A stretch of 64,000 bases of DNA from Prochlorococcus sp. AG-418-F08 (GTDB lineage Bacteria > Cyanobacteriota > Cyanobacteriia > PCC-6307 > Cyanobiaceae), in assembly GCA_003214295.1 (NCBI GenBank), contig QCLV01000003.1, positions 25,845 through 89,844 on the forward strand, read 5' to 3'. Below are positions 19,903 to 29,919 of this stretch, piece by piece; within the stretch, counting starts at the first letter, position 1, and the number at the start of each line of letters is the position of its first letter. The notes under the pieces are model-generated. The model saw only the letters and a program-made list of their open reading frames with translations, had not been told where the DNA came from and did no database searches. Position numbers and translations under genes: made by a program.

Positions 19903-21333
19903 ATGATAGATAATCATTTAAGTAAAAGAAATATTAATCTTGTAATTGGATTAGGTAAATCTGGATTTTGGGCTGCCAAGTATTTGAAAAGCATCAATAA
20001 GAGAGTAATTGTTTGGGAAAGTAAAGATGGGATAGAATTCTTAGAAAGAAAATCAGCATTAGAAGAGCTTAATATCATAGTTTCTCTAAATAAAAAATTT
20101 GTATTTGAAGAAATTCAACCTTTTTTGAAAGAGATCGAATCTGTTGTTGTAAGTCCATCAATACCTTATGACCATATAACTGTTATTGAATTAAAAAAAA
20201 AGGGAATTAAAGTAATTGGAGAAATTAATGTTGCATGGGAAATTTTAAAAGACACAAATTGGATAGGTATTACTGGCACTAATGGCAAGACTACTGTTAC
20301 TCATCTACTAAGCCATATACTCTGTGATACTGGATTATATGCTCCTTTTGCTGGAAATATTGGTACACCTTTATGTAAGTATGCTCACTCCAAAAAACAT
20401 GAAAAAATTGATTGGGTTGTAGCTGAATTAAGCAGTTATCAAATAGAAATATCTCCAGAAGTAAAACCTAATATTGGGATATGGACAACCTTCACAGAAG
20501 ATCATCTTGAAAGACATAAAACACTTGAAAACTATTTCAACATAAAAAAAAGCTTGTTAGAAAAATCTGATTTTAGAATTTATAATTATGACGATAAAAA
20601 CCTAAGAAATCACTACAGTTCACTATCAAGAGGGGTTTGGATAACAACTAGTTTTGATCAATCAAATTTTATTCATTGCGATTATTGGATAGATGAACAA
20701 GCGTACATTGTTGAGAGAGGGAAGAAATTATTCAAACTTGAACATTTTTCTTTAAAAGGAATGCATAATCTTCAAAATCTTTTATTGGTAATTGCAGCAG
20801 CAAGAAAAGTTGGATTATCTGGTAAGAAGATTAAAGATTCTTTATCTAATTACAAACAATTACCCCATAGGATGGAAACAATTTATAAAAATAATGATCT
20901 GGAAATCATTAATGATAGTAAAGCTACAAATTTTGACTCATCTATTGCGGGAATAAGTTCAATTGAAGGTCAAATAATAATAATTGCTGGGGGTAGATTA
21001 AAAGGCAATGAATATAGTGAGTGGATAAAAGTTTTAAAGAAAAAAGTTAAATGTGTTTTCCTTTTTGGAGAAAGCTCAAAAGTCCTAAAAATGGCGCTTA
21101 TTAATGAAGGATTTAAAAAAAATATTTTTGAATTTTCAGATCTAAAAGAGCTTATAAATTTTGTTTTCCATTATTTACAAAGTAATAGGGTTGGAACATT
21201 ATTATTCTCACCTTCATGCTCTAGTTTTGATCAATTTAAAAATTATGAAGAGCGTGGAGATTATTTCAAGAAACTAATAAGTGAAAAATTATTGGTCAAT
21301 AAATCCATTTTTTGTTCAAGTATCATTTCGTAA
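19903..21333 (+). CDS. murD: UDP-N-acetylmuramoylalanine--D-glutamate ligase
   Basis: Adds D-glutamate to UDP-MurNAc-L-Ala in peptidoglycan synthesis. ATP-binding [16 protein letters not shown], the Mur ligase blocks ELSSYQIE and [10 protein letters not shown], and [18 protein letters not shown] are visible. I prefer ATG at 19903 (476 residues), which places the Rossmann GLGKSG near the N terminus; a TTG at 19855 would add 16 poorly conserved residues. Confidence 0.95.
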   Translation: MIDNHLSKRNINLVIGLGKSGFWAAKYLKSINKRVIVWESKDGIEFLERKSALEELNIIVSLNKKFVFEEIQPFLKEIESVVVSPSIPYDHITVIELKKKGIKVIGEINVAWEILKDTNWIGITGTNGKTTVTHLLSHILCDTGLYAPFAGNIGTPLCKYAHSKKHEKIDWVVAELSSYQIEISPEVKPNIGIWTTFTEDHLERHKTLENYFNIKKSLLEKSDFRIYNYDDKNLRNHYSSLSRGVWITTSFDQSNFIHCDYWIDEQAYIVERGKKLFKLEHFSLKGMHNLQNLLLVIAAARKVGLSGKKIKDSLSNYKQLPHRMETIYKNNDLEIINDSKATNFDSSIAGISSIEGQIIIIAGGRLKGNEYSEWIKVLKKKVKCVFLFGESSKVLKMALINEGFKKNIFEFSDLKELINFVFHYLQSNRVGTLLFSPSCSSFDQFKNYEERGDYFKKLISEKLLVNKSIFCSSIIS

Positions 21334-21419
21334 TTTTCAGGTCGGTCATCACAACCGTTTACCCTCTAGCAAATATTCACTTAATTAGTTAGATTTTGTC
21401 TATAAATAATCCACTAGCA

Positions 21420-21734
21420 ATGAGTGAATCTAACAATTTACCTCAAGCAATAAGTCATAAAAAATTAAGTTACTTGATGCTTAAGGCACAAAAGGATTCT
21501 CATTTTTCTGATGAATTAGCAGAAATAGAAAGCCCAGAAAAAAGAGAATTTGAAGAGTTAATCAACAATTGGGAAGCTTCAACTAAGAAAGTAGTTAATG
21601 AGTTATCAAAAAGAAAAGAGAATTTACTAAAAGATAAATCACCAAATTCATTAATTGCACTTGGTGCTATGGAAGTTCACCTTAACATGGCTTTGCAAGC
21701 CTTAAATGCATTTAATAAAGGAGTTGATGGTTAA
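21420..21734 (+). CDS. Conserved hypothetical protein
   Basis: 104 residues from ATG at 21420, starting MSESNNLPQAISHKKLSYLM. It looks helical and acidic, with IALGAMEVHLNMALQALNAF near the end. It follows murD by 86 bases. No domain was recognised. Confidence 0.7.
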   Translation: MSESNNLPQAISHKKLSYLMLKAQKDSHFSDELAEIESPEKREFEELINNWEASTKKVVNELSKRKENLLKDKSPNSLIALGAMEVHLNMALQALNAFNKGVDG

Positions 21735-21747
21735 AATAACAGATTAA

Positions 21748-22479
21748 TTATAAGGAAGGCATCGAAAATAAGAGAAAATCTAAATTTTTTTCAGTGTCTA
21801 TAGAAACATCATCATAATAATTAACTTCAAAACCCAACCCATCTCCAGATTCGAGAAATATATTTGAATTAGAGTCTTTACTTTTTAATAAAAGATTACC
21901 TTCTATTATCTGTATCCAATTATATTTATCGATTTTTAATGGCAATTTTTTTTCTTTAATTGGCTTATATTTACAACGCCATAAAGAGATACTTTGATTT
22001 AGAAAAAGCTTATTATTTTTACCGTCTTTGTAATTAAAAATAAGATTGTCCCACAACTTTTCATTTAATGAAATTTGATCATATCGAGGTTTGATATTTT
22101 CTTTTTGAGGGTATATCCAAATCTGGAACAACTTACAGTTCTCATTTTCTTCATTCTTCTCGCTATGAGAGATCCCAGTACCTGCAGACATAACTTGTAC
22201 TTCATCTTTGTGAATTTTTCCAAGATTGTTTAAAGAGTCTCTATGAGTTATTGCTCCTTTTGTTACGACAGTAATTATTTCCATATTTTCATGAGAGTGT
22301 GTATTAAATCCTGCATTAGGAGAAATAATATCTTCGTTTATAACTCTAATTTTCCCAAAATTATCCCATTTTGGATCTCTATGCTCTGCGAAAGAAAATG
22401 AATGCATCGAATTTAGCCATTCTCTAGTCGATCTAAATCTTTCGTGCGATTTCCTTATTTTAATTATCTTCAAAGACAT
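21748..22479 (-). CDS. Pirin family protein
   Basis: 243-residue bicupin. The pirin metal-site block is visible: FNTHSHENMEIITVVTKGAI, with THRDSLNNLG and a downstream GTGISHSEKNE supplying further His/Glu ligands. Pirins bind iron and some oxidise quercetin; the role here is unknown. Confidence 0.9.
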   Translation of the reverse strand: MSLKIIKIRKSHERFRSTREWLNSMHSFSFAEHRDPKWDNFGKIRVINEDIISPNAGFNTHSHENMEIITVVTKGAITHRDSLNNLGKIHKDEVQVMSAGTGISHSEKNEENENCKLFQIWIYPQKENIKPRYDQISLNEKLWDNLIFNYKDGKNNKLFLNQSISLWRCKYKPIKEKKLPLKIDKYNWIQIIEGNLLLKSKDSNSNIFLESGDGLGFEVNYYDDVSIDTEKNLDFLLFSMPSL

Positions 22480-22565
22480 AAATACTAAGAAATAAATATG
22501 GTGTATTTGGGTAAATTAGATATTTTTGAAAATTATTATTTATAAATAAGTGGGTTTACTTTTAT

Positions 22566-22694
22566 TTATTTGTTGATTTTACTTTGTGCTTTATTTGCTT
22601 TATTTATTATTTTTTTTGCTTCTTCTCTTGTAGAACATTTTTCTGCCTCAACATTCAAGTTTTTTAGTTTATTTAATTGCTTTGAAATTTTCAT
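22566..22694 (-). CDS. Small basic coiled protein
   Basis: 42 residues starting MKISKQLNKLKNLNVEAEK. It is highly charged, Lys/Ala/Asn rich, with one cysteine and no membrane segment. Low-complexity composition keeps confidence modest. Confidence 0.5.
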   Translation of the reverse strand: MKISKQLNKLKNLNVEAEKCSTREEAKKIINKANKAQSKINK

Positions 22695-22772
22695 ATTAGG
22701 TTAACTTAACAAATAGAAATTAACACATATTTAATGGAATAGCTAAAAATACTGGTTTGCATTTGAGCCTTA

Positions 22773-23312
22773 CTACCTAAAATAAGATTGGAGGATGGAA
22801 TAATCAGAACAATATAGAGGGTGTATTGGATTATCTTTGATTGTTTTCTTAATTAAAAGCGGTCCAAGAGGATTATCAAAATTATTTTTCCTTATTGAGT
22901 TATATTGCATTATTTTTTTTGATATTCTTTTATTTCTATTTAGAAATTTACCTTTGTTACCCCAACCTAACCATAAATCACAATTTTCACTTTCAGACCA
23001 GTGTTTTAAGTTTTTATAAATATGATTATTGTTTAGATAGCCCACAGGGTTTTTATGTTTAAAAAGTTTTTCTGGTTTGCTTGAAATAAGAGCAAATAGA
23101 TTGATTAATTTTACTTTGCCGTAATTATTGTTTTTCGAAATTTTGATTATCTTTTTTGTTGTGTTGTCCAAGAAAACTTCGTCCGATAAGGAGGGATTTA
23201 AACCAATAAAAATAATTTCCTTTGCAGATTTAGAAATCTTATAACTTAAACTCCATCTATATAGTTTATTTGCGCTTATTAAACAATTTCTTTCTAGAAA
23301 TAAATTATTCAA
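22773..23312 (-). CDS. DUF1643 family protein
   Basis: 179 residues. Family pattern: KEIIFIGLNPSLSDEVFLDN, then KVKLINLFALISSKPEKL, LWLGWGNKGKF and NPIHPLY at the end. The biochemical function of DUF1643 is unknown. Its ATG overlaps the upstream stop (ATGA), so it forms an operon with the DUF2214 gene. Confidence 0.8.
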   Translation of the reverse strand: MNNLFLERNCLISANKLYRWSLSYKISKSAKEIIFIGLNPSLSDEVFLDNTTKKIIKISKNNNYGKVKLINLFALISSKPEKLFKHKNPVGYLNNNHIYKNLKHWSESENCDLWLGWGNKGKFLNRNKRISKKIMQYNSIRKNNFDNPLGPLLIKKTIKDNPIHPLYCSDYSILQSYFR

Positions 23313-23794
23313 CCTAAACCTACACCTCTAGCCATGAGAGTGGCAAAAAAAGGTATTGTTGCAAAGCCCACTAATTCAGTAGTAATGATTAGTCTGAACC
23401 TCTTGACTAGATTCTCAGATATTTCAGGTAATTTATTCTTACTTAATGGAATGGCCCATAAGATATAGGTTGCTGTTGGGTATAAAGAAAGTAATCCCAC
23501 AAGAATATAGAGAGAAACCTTTATCCAAAACACAGGATTACCTGTATAAAAATCCCCTCCTTGACCAAAATACTTAACACGCAAAATCCCAGTAACTAAT
23601 ATCGCAACTCCTGCTAAACCATAAACCACATCTGCAATTATCATTGAGATCGTCTCATTTCTATTAAGACCTACTTTGAGAGTCAATCTTTCAAACAAAA
23701 GAGAACCGAAACACAATATTATTCCTAAATAATGAACATATGCTACTAATGCACTTTTAGCAATTTCACCTGTCAATAAAGTTCCTAATAACAT
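23309..23794 (-). CDS. DUF2214 family membrane protein
   Basis: 161 residues with four membrane segments. Family blocks: AYVHYLGIILCFGSLLFERL and RVKYFGQGGDFYTGNPVFW. A conserved His in the first helix suggests a redox or heme link, but this is not established. Confidence 0.8.
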   Translation of the reverse strand: MLLGTLLTGEIAKSALVAYVHYLGIILCFGSLLFERLTLKVGLNRNETISMIIADVVYGLAGVAILVTGILRVKYFGQGGDFYTGNPVFWIKVSLYILVGLLSLYPTATYILWAIPLSKNKLPEISENLVKRFRLIITTELVGFATIPFFATLMARGVGLG

Positions 23795-23882
23795 TTTCTA
23801 GTCAAAATTTATACAATACTAACCACCAAATAAAGAATTTGTTTAGAAAATCAATTAAACAATAAAAAGCCAGGTATTGAAT

Positions 23883-24632
23883 TTAGGACTCTAAAAACCT
23901 TTTTTGACCATCTTCAAAGAAATCCTTTTTATTCCATACTTCGATTACATCTGGGAAATGTTTTTCCATACAATTATCACAAACCCCATGGCTGAATCTA
24001 ATATCACTAATTTTCGAAAGATATTTTTCTAAATGCATCCAATCTCCCTCCTTATTTTTCACTTCTCTACAATATGAACATACAGATAAAATCCCTTCCT
24101 GTTTATGCAAATTAGATAAAGCATCTAGCAAATTTAATGACTTTTTTCTAAGCTCTAAAAATGAAACTATTTGCTTGGATAATAATTCCATAATATTAAA
24201 TTGTTGTGTAGTTAGATTTCCTGGCTTTCTGTCTATTACACAAAGAGTTCCAAGCTTATTACCATCACTATTTCTAAGGGGAAAACCTGCATAAAAACGA
24301 ATCTTTGGATCTCCAGTTACCAATGGATTATTTATAAATCTTTCATCTTGGAAAGCATCATGAATAATTAATGGACTATTTTCTTTTATTGCATGTGTAC
24401 AAAAAGACCAATCTCTTCTAGTTTCTGATATTTGAAGTCCTATTTTGGATTTAAACCATTGTTTATCTTTGTCTACCAAAGTCATCAAAGAAATAGGCAC
24501 ATTACAGGTTGTAGCAGCAATTTTTGTAATATCGTCATAACATGATTCTGGCTTGGTTCCCAAAATCCTATATTCTGCTAAAGCTTTTAATCTTCTTTCC
24601 TCTTCTTCTTTTTTTGATACAAGATTCTGCAT
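23883..24632 (-). CDS. GAF-domain protein with C-terminal cysteine motif
   Basis: 249 residues. The GAF domain covers residues ~15-165 (DITKIAATTCNVPISLMTLV, WFKSKIGLQISETRRDWSFC, FYAGFPLRNSDGNKLGTLCV). A short C-terminal module follows, VCSYCREVKNKEGDWMHLEK with RFSHGVCDNCMEKHFP, a CxxC pair typical of some PAS/GAF proteins. There is no kinase, cyclase or DNA-binding output, so it probably senses a ligand or redox state and acts through a partner. Confidence 0.85.
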   Translation of the reverse strand: MQNLVSKKEEEERRLKALAEYRILGTKPESCYDDITKIAATTCNVPISLMTLVDKDKQWFKSKIGLQISETRRDWSFCTHAIKENSPLIIHDAFQDERFINNPLVTGDPKIRFYAGFPLRNSDGNKLGTLCVIDRKPGNLTTQQFNIMELLSKQIVSFLELRKKSLNLLDALSNLHKQEGILSVCSYCREVKNKEGDWMHLEKYLSKISDIRFSHGVCDNCMEKHFPDVIEVWNKKDFFEDGQKRFLES

Positions 24633-24751
24633 TAATCTTCACCAATAATTAAAACTTTAAAATTAAAGTTTCTACAAAAAACTTTTTCCGTCTAATACTT
24701 AATAAAAAAAAGATAAACTTATTGAATTGTTACTTACTGATTTATTACTTA

Positions 24752-25996
24752 TTAATTTATTATTGATTGATTTAACTTTGAGACTGCCATCCCAGCGATC
24801 CATCCACTTGTCCAACAATGTTGAAAATTAAATCCACCAGTGATCCCATCAACATCCAAAACTTCTCCAGAAAAAAATAAACCTGGACAAATTAAGCTCT
24901 CCATACTTTTAAAATTAACCTCATTAATTTTTACGCCTCCGGAAGTAACAAATTCCTCTCCAAATGGACCTTTGCCCGAAATTATATATTTATCCCTCAT
25001 TAGAGTATTTATCATTTTCTCTCTTTCATCCGCCAGTAAATCAGCCCACTTTTTCTCTTTATCAATACTTATTTTCTTTAATAAAAAAATCCATAATCTT
25101 TTTGTTAATAGTGGAACAGGTCTACTATTAATAAGATTCACCTTGCCTTTATTTAATCTTAAATAATTAATTTTTTCTTTTAACTCCTCATAACTTAAAG
25201 AAGACCATTTAATGATTAAATTAAATTTATATTTTTGGCTATAAAGTTCCCTTGCTGCAATTGATGAAAGTTTTAGTACTGCTGGCCCACTAAACCCCCA
25301 ATGCGTTATTAGTAAATCGCCTCTATTTTGAAAAGTCTTAGTGTTTAATTTAATTTCTATATCTATGCCCCTTATCGATACCCCACTACATTCATCCAAA
25401 TTTGGTTCTTTTGTAGAAAAAGTAAAAAGCGATGGTACAGGTTTAACAATGGTGTGTCCAAGATTTTGAGCTAATTTATATCCGCTTGGATTGCCTCCAG
25501 TTGAAAGAATAATATTTTTTGCAATTACCTTTGCTTTTTTAAGACTAAAAATATTGAATATATTATCTGGAGTTTTTGAAATTTCTTTTACAAAAAATTT
25601 TGTTAGTATCTCTACGTTTTTTGATAAAGCACTTTTTCTCAAACAATCAATAACATCTGAAGAAGAATTAGAAACTGGGAATACTCTTAGATCTTCCTCA
25701 ATTTTTAATTTTAACCCTTTTTTCTCAAACCAATCGTATACATCTCCAGCAGCAAAACGATTAAATGATTCCAAGAGCTGAATTCCACCTCTTGGGTAAT
25801 TCTCAATTAGTTCATTCGGTATCCATGTCGCATTAGTGACGTTACATCTCCCTCCTCCACTAATCCTTACTTTCTCCATAAGTTTTGACGTTCCTTCAAG
25901 AATTATTATCCTTTTTACTCCATTTTCAGCAGCAGTTATTGCTGTCATAAAACCGGCTGCACCGCCTCCAACAACTGCTAAATCAAAAGGTTCCAA
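24752..25996 (-). CDS. HI0933/YhiN-type FAD-dependent oxidoreductase
   Basis: 414 residues. The FAD-binding GGGAAGFMTAI is at the N terminus, ISGGGRCNVTNA is the family signature, and VDGITGGFNFQHCWTSGWIA is at the C terminus. Family members are often annotated as aminoacetone oxidase-like, but the substrate is uncertain. Confidence 0.88.
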   Translation of the reverse strand: MEPFDLAVVGGGAAGFMTAITAAENGVKRIIILEGTSKLMEKVRISGGGRCNVTNATWIPNELIENYPRGGIQLLESFNRFAAGDVYDWFEKKGLKLKIEEDLRVFPVSNSSSDVIDCLRKSALSKNVEILTKFFVKEISKTPDNIFNIFSLKKAKVIAKNIILSTGGNPSGYKLAQNLGHTIVKPVPSLFTFSTKEPNLDECSGVSIRGIDIEIKLNTKTFQNRGDLLITHWGFSGPAVLKLSSIAARELYSQKYKFNLIIKWSSLSYEELKEKINYLRLNKGKVNLINSRPVPLLTKRLWIFLLKKISIDKEKKWADLLADEREKMINTLMRDKYIISGKGPFGEEFVTSGGVKINEVNFKSMESLICPGLFFSGEVLDVDGITGGFNFQHCWTSGWIAGMAVSKLNQSIIN

Positions 25997-26182
25997 AAAC
26001 TTATTATTTAATATGCTTCAATCTGATAATAGCAGGGAGTTATAAAGAAAAATTACTCTAAAAACCATAAAAAAATAAATATAAAACTTTAAAAATATAT
26101 AATAAATAGCTGCAATTCACTAATTTTTAAATTTCTAAAAGAAATTAACGCAGTCGTTATTTTTATGCTTTAACTTTATTAA

Positions 26183-26419
26183 ATGAGTCTAATATTTTCT
26201 TACGTTAAATATTCTGAGGCCAGTTTTCCTATGACTGGTCAATATACTGCTCTTCTTTTAACAACTTCTGTTATTTGGGTTCTACTTTGGTTTGGATATA
26301 GACAAAATAAGATTAATGATGAGATTAAGAAAAAAGAAAAAGAAGAAAGAATTAATGCGAAAGTTCAAAGAAGAAAGAAGTTAGAGAGTTTGTACCCTAC
26401 TAATAAAAAAACTGTTTAA
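26183..26419 (+). CDS. Small membrane protein with charged tail
   Basis: 78 residues. One hydrophobic helix (residues ~20-40) is followed by a strongly charged coiled tail (KKKEKEERINAKVQRRKK). The 32-residue ORF lies 18 bases downstream. Function unknown. Confidence 0.65.
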   Translation: MSLIFSYVKYSEASFPMTGQYTALLLTTSVIWVLLWFGYRQNKINDEIKKKEKEERINAKVQRRKKLESLYPTNKKTV

Positions 26420-26437
26420 AATAACTAATTTAGAAAC

Positions 26438-26536
26438 ATGAAAAAAAATAATTTCAAATCACTAATTCAGTACTTACCGGGAATTTTGATTCTTATTTAT
26501 GTATTCTTTTTAGCGTTTACTCAATTTATAAAATAA
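26438..26536 (+). CDS. 32-residue membrane microprotein
   Basis: MKKNNFKSLIQYLPGILILI begins it. One membrane helix fills most of the peptide. It sits between two same-strand genes with short gaps. Confidence 0.55.
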   Translation: MKKNNFKSLIQYLPGILILIYVFFLAFTQFIK

Positions 26537-26557
26537 AATTTTTAAAAATTATTCGTT

Positions 26558-27430
26558 TTGATTGGAATCCTTTCTGCTTTTGGAGCTGCTACATCTTGGA
26601 CATATGCGTGCTTTATTTGGCGCGCGCAAACTCAAAAATATAAATCAATAGATATTAATTTAATAAAAAATATAATAGCTTTTTTAATTTTTATACCTGC
26701 TTTTATCAATCTAAGTTCTACAACTGCATTAAAAAACATATTTATACTACTAATTAGTGGAATAATAGGCATTGGTTTAGGTGATACTTTCTATTTAAAG
26801 TCACTTCAAACAATTGGCACAAGAAAAACTTTATCTATAGAAACTCTTTCTCCGTTAATAGCAGCTTTGTCAGGGGAATTTTTTATTAATGAAAATTTAA
26901 CAACTAAATCATGGGTTGGAATAATTATAGTAACGATTTCGCTATTCATAATTCTCAGAAAAGGTAACGATTTTAAAGAGGAAAACTCCTCTTTCTCAGA
27001 AAAAAATAACTTTAAGATTTTTGCTTTTCCTTTTTTATCAGTTTTATGTGCTGTTCTCGGAGGTCTTTTATCAAGGATGGTTTTCCTTCAAAGCAATTTA
27101 TCTCCTTTCCTTACAACTGAAATAAGATTATTAGGTGCAATAATTTTTTTGATTAGTCTAAAAGGATTTAAGATTAATTTTTTCTTAAAAAACATCGACA
27201 AAAAACAACAAAAAAGATTTCTTATTTCAATACTTCTTGGAACAAATATAGGCATATTTCTACAACAAGTTGTTTTTAAAACCCTTCCCATAGCAGTAGG
27301 ATGGGCCTTATTAAGCACATCTCCAGTAATTTCTTTATTTTTTGCTAAGAATGAGGAAAGAGAAATTACCAAAAAAATAATATTTTTTACTTGTTTTTTA
27401 TTTTTTGGCTTGACATTAATTATTCTTTAA
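26558..27430 (+). CDS. EamA/DMT superfamily transporter
   Basis: 290 residues with about ten hydrophobic helices in two repeats. The first repeat ends with SLQTIGTRKTLSIETLSPLI and GEFFINENLTTKSWVGI, the usual EamA pattern; the second repeats it with LPIAVGWALLSTSPVISLFF. Probably a small-molecule exporter, substrate unknown. TTG start. Confidence 0.85.
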   Translation: MIGILSAFGAATSWTYACFIWRAQTQKYKSIDINLIKNIIAFLIFIPAFINLSSTTALKNIFILLISGIIGIGLGDTFYLKSLQTIGTRKTLSIETLSPLIAALSGEFFINENLTTKSWVGIIIVTISLFIILRKGNDFKEENSSFSEKNNFKIFAFPFLSVLCAVLGGLLSRMVFLQSNLSPFLTTEIRLLGAIIFLISLKGFKINFFLKNIDKKQQKRFLISILLGTNIGIFLQQVVFKTLPIAVGWALLSTSPVISLFFAKNEEREITKKIIFFTCFLFFGLTLIIL

Positions 27431-27507
27431 TCTCTGAGTAAATGTAAAAAATACTCATGTTAATAAAAATGAAATTAAATAAAATTACCCTATAGACTCT
27501 CAAAATA

Positions 27508-27630
27508 ATGAAAACATTAAAGAAAAAAAGACTAGGAACATTGGAAGTATATGTTATTTTTTTAAGCTGCATTTATGCAGGCTTTATAGGTTATAAATCT
27601 CTATTAAATTTTTTATTTACTTGGAATTAA
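27508..27630 (+). CDS. 40-residue membrane microprotein
   Basis: It starts MKTLKKKRLGTLEVYVIFL. One membrane helix covers residues ~11-35. It overlaps the convergent 44-residue gene by 4 bases. Confidence 0.55.
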   Translation: MKTLKKKRLGTLEVYVIFLSCIYAGFIGYKSLLNFLFTWN

Positions 27631-27761
27631 TTAATTCTTTCTAATGATTTAATCAACTTACCTCCATCTTGGTCATCATCATCATTTGAAGCAAAAAATA
27701 AAAAAAATATTCCTAGAGAAGCTATAGATAGCGAAATTGATAATACTGAAAGCTCATCCAT
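27627..27761 (-). CDS. 44-residue membrane microprotein with acidic motif
   Basis: It begins MDELSVLSISLSIASLGIFF. One helix is followed by NDDDDQDGGKLI, which matches NNDDQDGGMLI in the 60-residue protein at 28898. The shared tail suggests a family. Confidence 0.6.
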   Translation of the reverse strand: MDELSVLSISLSIASLGIFFLFFASNDDDDQDGGKLIKSLERIN

Positions 27762-27878
27762 AAATTAAAATTTTATTTATAATAAACGAAAAAAAATAAA
27801 AGACAGTAAAGAAATACACATTCTCGAAAATAAATATTTCTTTTATTCGTAAAATGAAAAACACATCCGAATTATTTC

Positions 27879-28154
27879 GTGAAAGTTCTAATATCTTCAC
27901 CCTGTAATGCAAGCGTAATAATTCAGTATGGAATAAAAAGTTGGCCTATTTGGGAATGTGAGCCAAGCAAATTTCAATGGAATTACGATGTTAAGGAAAT
28001 TTGCTTAATTATTGAAGGTCAAGCGAAAATAAGTACCCAAAACGGTGACATTTACGTCATTAAAGCTGGAGATCTAGTTGAGTTTCCTGCTGGACTTAAC
28101 TGCGAATGGGAAGTAACCAAAAGTATTAAAAAACATTATCGATTGGGTAGCTAA
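27879..28154 (+). CDS. Small cupin-domain protein
   Basis: 91 residues, a single cupin barrel of the DUF861/EutQ-like type: WNYDVKEICLIIEGQAKIST followed by AGDLVEFPAGLNCEWEVTK. The usual metal histidines are mostly replaced, so metal binding is doubtful. GTG start. Confidence 0.75.
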   Translation: MKVLISSPCNASVIIQYGIKSWPIWECEPSKFQWNYDVKEICLIIEGQAKISTQNGDIYVIKAGDLVEFPAGLNCEWEVTKSIKKHYRLGS

Positions 28155-28245
28155 ATTTAAGAAAAAAGATTTTTTCTTCTTTACTGTTAAGTCAATGTAG
28201 ATAAAATATGTTTAATAAATAATTTTCAAGAAAGGAACTAATATT

Positions 28246-28416
28246 ATGTCTTTTACTGATCAAGAATATTTTGAGGTTATTGAAAAAAACGAAATAGTAA
28301 AAAAGGCATTTGAAAATATTAAGCAAATTTGCATTGATTTACAAAAACAAACAAATTGTCCTGAAGAGGATTTAAAAGATTTTCTTGAATTTATTTCTAA
28401 ACAATGGAATAAGTAA
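28246..28416 (+). CDS. 56-residue soluble protein
   Basis: It starts MSFTDQEYFEVIEKNEIVKK. Helical, acidic, with two cysteines (QICIDLQKQTNC). A ribosome site AAGGAA precedes it. No known domain. Confidence 0.6.
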   Translation: MSFTDQEYFEVIEKNEIVKKAFENIKQICIDLQKQTNCPEEDLKDFLEFISKQWNK

Positions 28417-28480
28417 TAATTAATAAGCCTTTTAAATACTAAATTTAAAATTTCAATTTAGTTTTCTGACAGAATAAGTT

Positions 28481-28612
28481 CTAATCTAATTCCTTTTTTG
28501 GTTTTGTATTGATACTGGAAGTCCCCTTAGCAGCAGAAACGAAGAAAAAGAAGCCTACAATTCCTGATATGCCAAATATCGCAGCCAAAGGATCAAAAGT
28601 GAAAGAAAACAT
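28481..28612 (-). CDS. 43-residue membrane microprotein
   Basis: From ATG at 28612: MFSFTFDPLAAIFGISGIVG. One glycine-rich membrane helix, then a Ser/Lys tail. A longer frame exists, but the internal start gives a typical small membrane protein. Confidence 0.6.
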   Translation of the reverse strand: MFSFTFDPLAAIFGISGIVGFFFFVSAAKGTSSINTKPKKELD

Positions 28613-28897
28613 AGAATTTATAAAATCAAGATAAATAATAGTTTTTGAATCAAAATTGTACAATTATTGTTAAGTATAAAAAATAACAATTGCGCGATTC
28701 ATTATGTCATTATTAGTTTCTCAGTAGGTTCAAGAAAATTATTATTCAAATTGATTTTGAAGAATAAAAATATCAATTCATACCAAAGATCTATTCGTGC
28801 GAAAAAGAAAAGTTTTTAAAAAATATTTATAGAAATATTGCATAAAACACTACTCAGAGGATCCACAATTGTTTTTTCTTTAGATTAAGATCAATTT

Positions 28898-29080
28898 ATG
28901 ACAGAATTTTACACAGCTTCTCCCTCAGTAAGTCCTTTTACAGCAATATTATGGTGTCTTTATCCAGTAGCTGTACTTGTTATTATTGAATTACTTCTGG
29001 GGGGTGGGTTTGATGATGACAATAATGACGATCAAGATGGAGGAATGCTAATACCTGCTTACTCTAGATCAGACATTTGA
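28898..29080 (+). CDS. 60-residue membrane protein with acidic linker
   Basis: N-terminal segment with one helix (ILWCLYPVAVLVIIELLL), then GGGFDDDNNDDQDGGMLIPA. It shares the DDQDGG tail with the gene at 27627-27761. Function unknown. Confidence 0.7.
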   Translation: MTEFYTASPSVSPFTAILWCLYPVAVLVIIELLLGGGFDDDNNDDQDGGMLIPAYSRSDI

Positions 29081-29127
29081 TTTATTTAAATTTTTTAATT
29101 TGAAGACTCCTAAAGAATTTAGTTAAA

Positions 29128-29265
29128 TTGGCCAACAATATTGATACAACTCATATTTCTCTAATTACACTTATTGTCCTTATAATTTCCTCTCTAACCT
29201 GGCTTGTCTTAAGAACCCTTAAGGAAGGTAGAAAAGCTCTAACAGAAATAAATAAGGATAGATAG
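29128..29265 (+). CDS. 45-residue membrane microprotein
   Basis: TTG start at 29128. One helix (LITLIVLIISSLTWLVL) and a basic tail ending EINKDR. Start codon uncertain. Confidence 0.5.
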   Translation: MANNIDTTHISLITLIVLIISSLTWLVLRTLKEGRKALTEINKDR

Positions 29266-29515
29266 TAAATATCTCAAAATACATTTAAAACATAGAATTC
29301 TCACTAAGTTTATAAAACTTTTAGATTTATAAGTTTACTAACTAAAAATATCTTCCTAATAAATAAAAATCTTACTTATGAAACTTTGAGAAAATCATAA
29401 AATACTTAAATAAATACTAGAATCTAAATTATTACTAAATTTAAAATTACCAAACCATTAATATATCTTTTTTTTGCTAAAAGCATTCTCTAAGTAATTA
29501 CTTTGATAATTAAAC

Positions 29516-29614
29516 ATGCATCTAAATTCTTTACTTTATATTGTTTCTATACTTTTTTTCATTTACATAATGGCACTTTTTTGGAGAGACTTACCAAATC
29601 AAAAGAATAAATAA
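29516..29614 (+). CDS. 32-residue membrane microprotein
   Basis: MHLNSLLYIVSILFFIYIMA, then a short tail FWRDLPNQKNK. One helix. Similar in size and form to the ORF at 26438. Confidence 0.5.
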   Translation: MHLNSLLYIVSILFFIYIMALFWRDLPNQKNK

Positions 29615-29688
29615 TTAATATTAATTTTGTTGCCTATAAAAATAAATTGAGTTATTAATTTAATATTGTCTCTAATTTTTCTAAATAA

Positions 29689-29853
29689 ATGCTGGAAGAG
29701 TCTTCAAAAAACCATAATAAAAATACATATGCAGAGACTGCAAATATTGCAAATAAGGAGATTATTTGCAAAGATGGATTTTGCTCATTACCAAATCAAA
29801 AAGAGATCTCAAAACAAGATAAAAACGATATTAATTTATTCGATCCTATTTAA
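29689..29853 (+). CDS. 54-residue soluble protein with CKDGFC motif
   Basis: It begins MLEESSKKHNKNTYAETANI and has CKDGFCSLPNQKEI near the middle. The hydrophilic composition and cysteine pair make it more credible than the overlapping 90-residue frame starting at 29666, which is Lys/Leu/Ile low complexity. Confidence 0.6.
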   Translation: MLEESSKNHNKNTYAETANIANKEIICKDGFCSLPNQKEISKQDKNDINLFDPI

Positions 29854-29919
29854 AAAAGATTTACATTCTTTTAAATTGAAGATTAAATTAATTTTGTTTA
29901 ATTCTTTGAATTTTAATAA

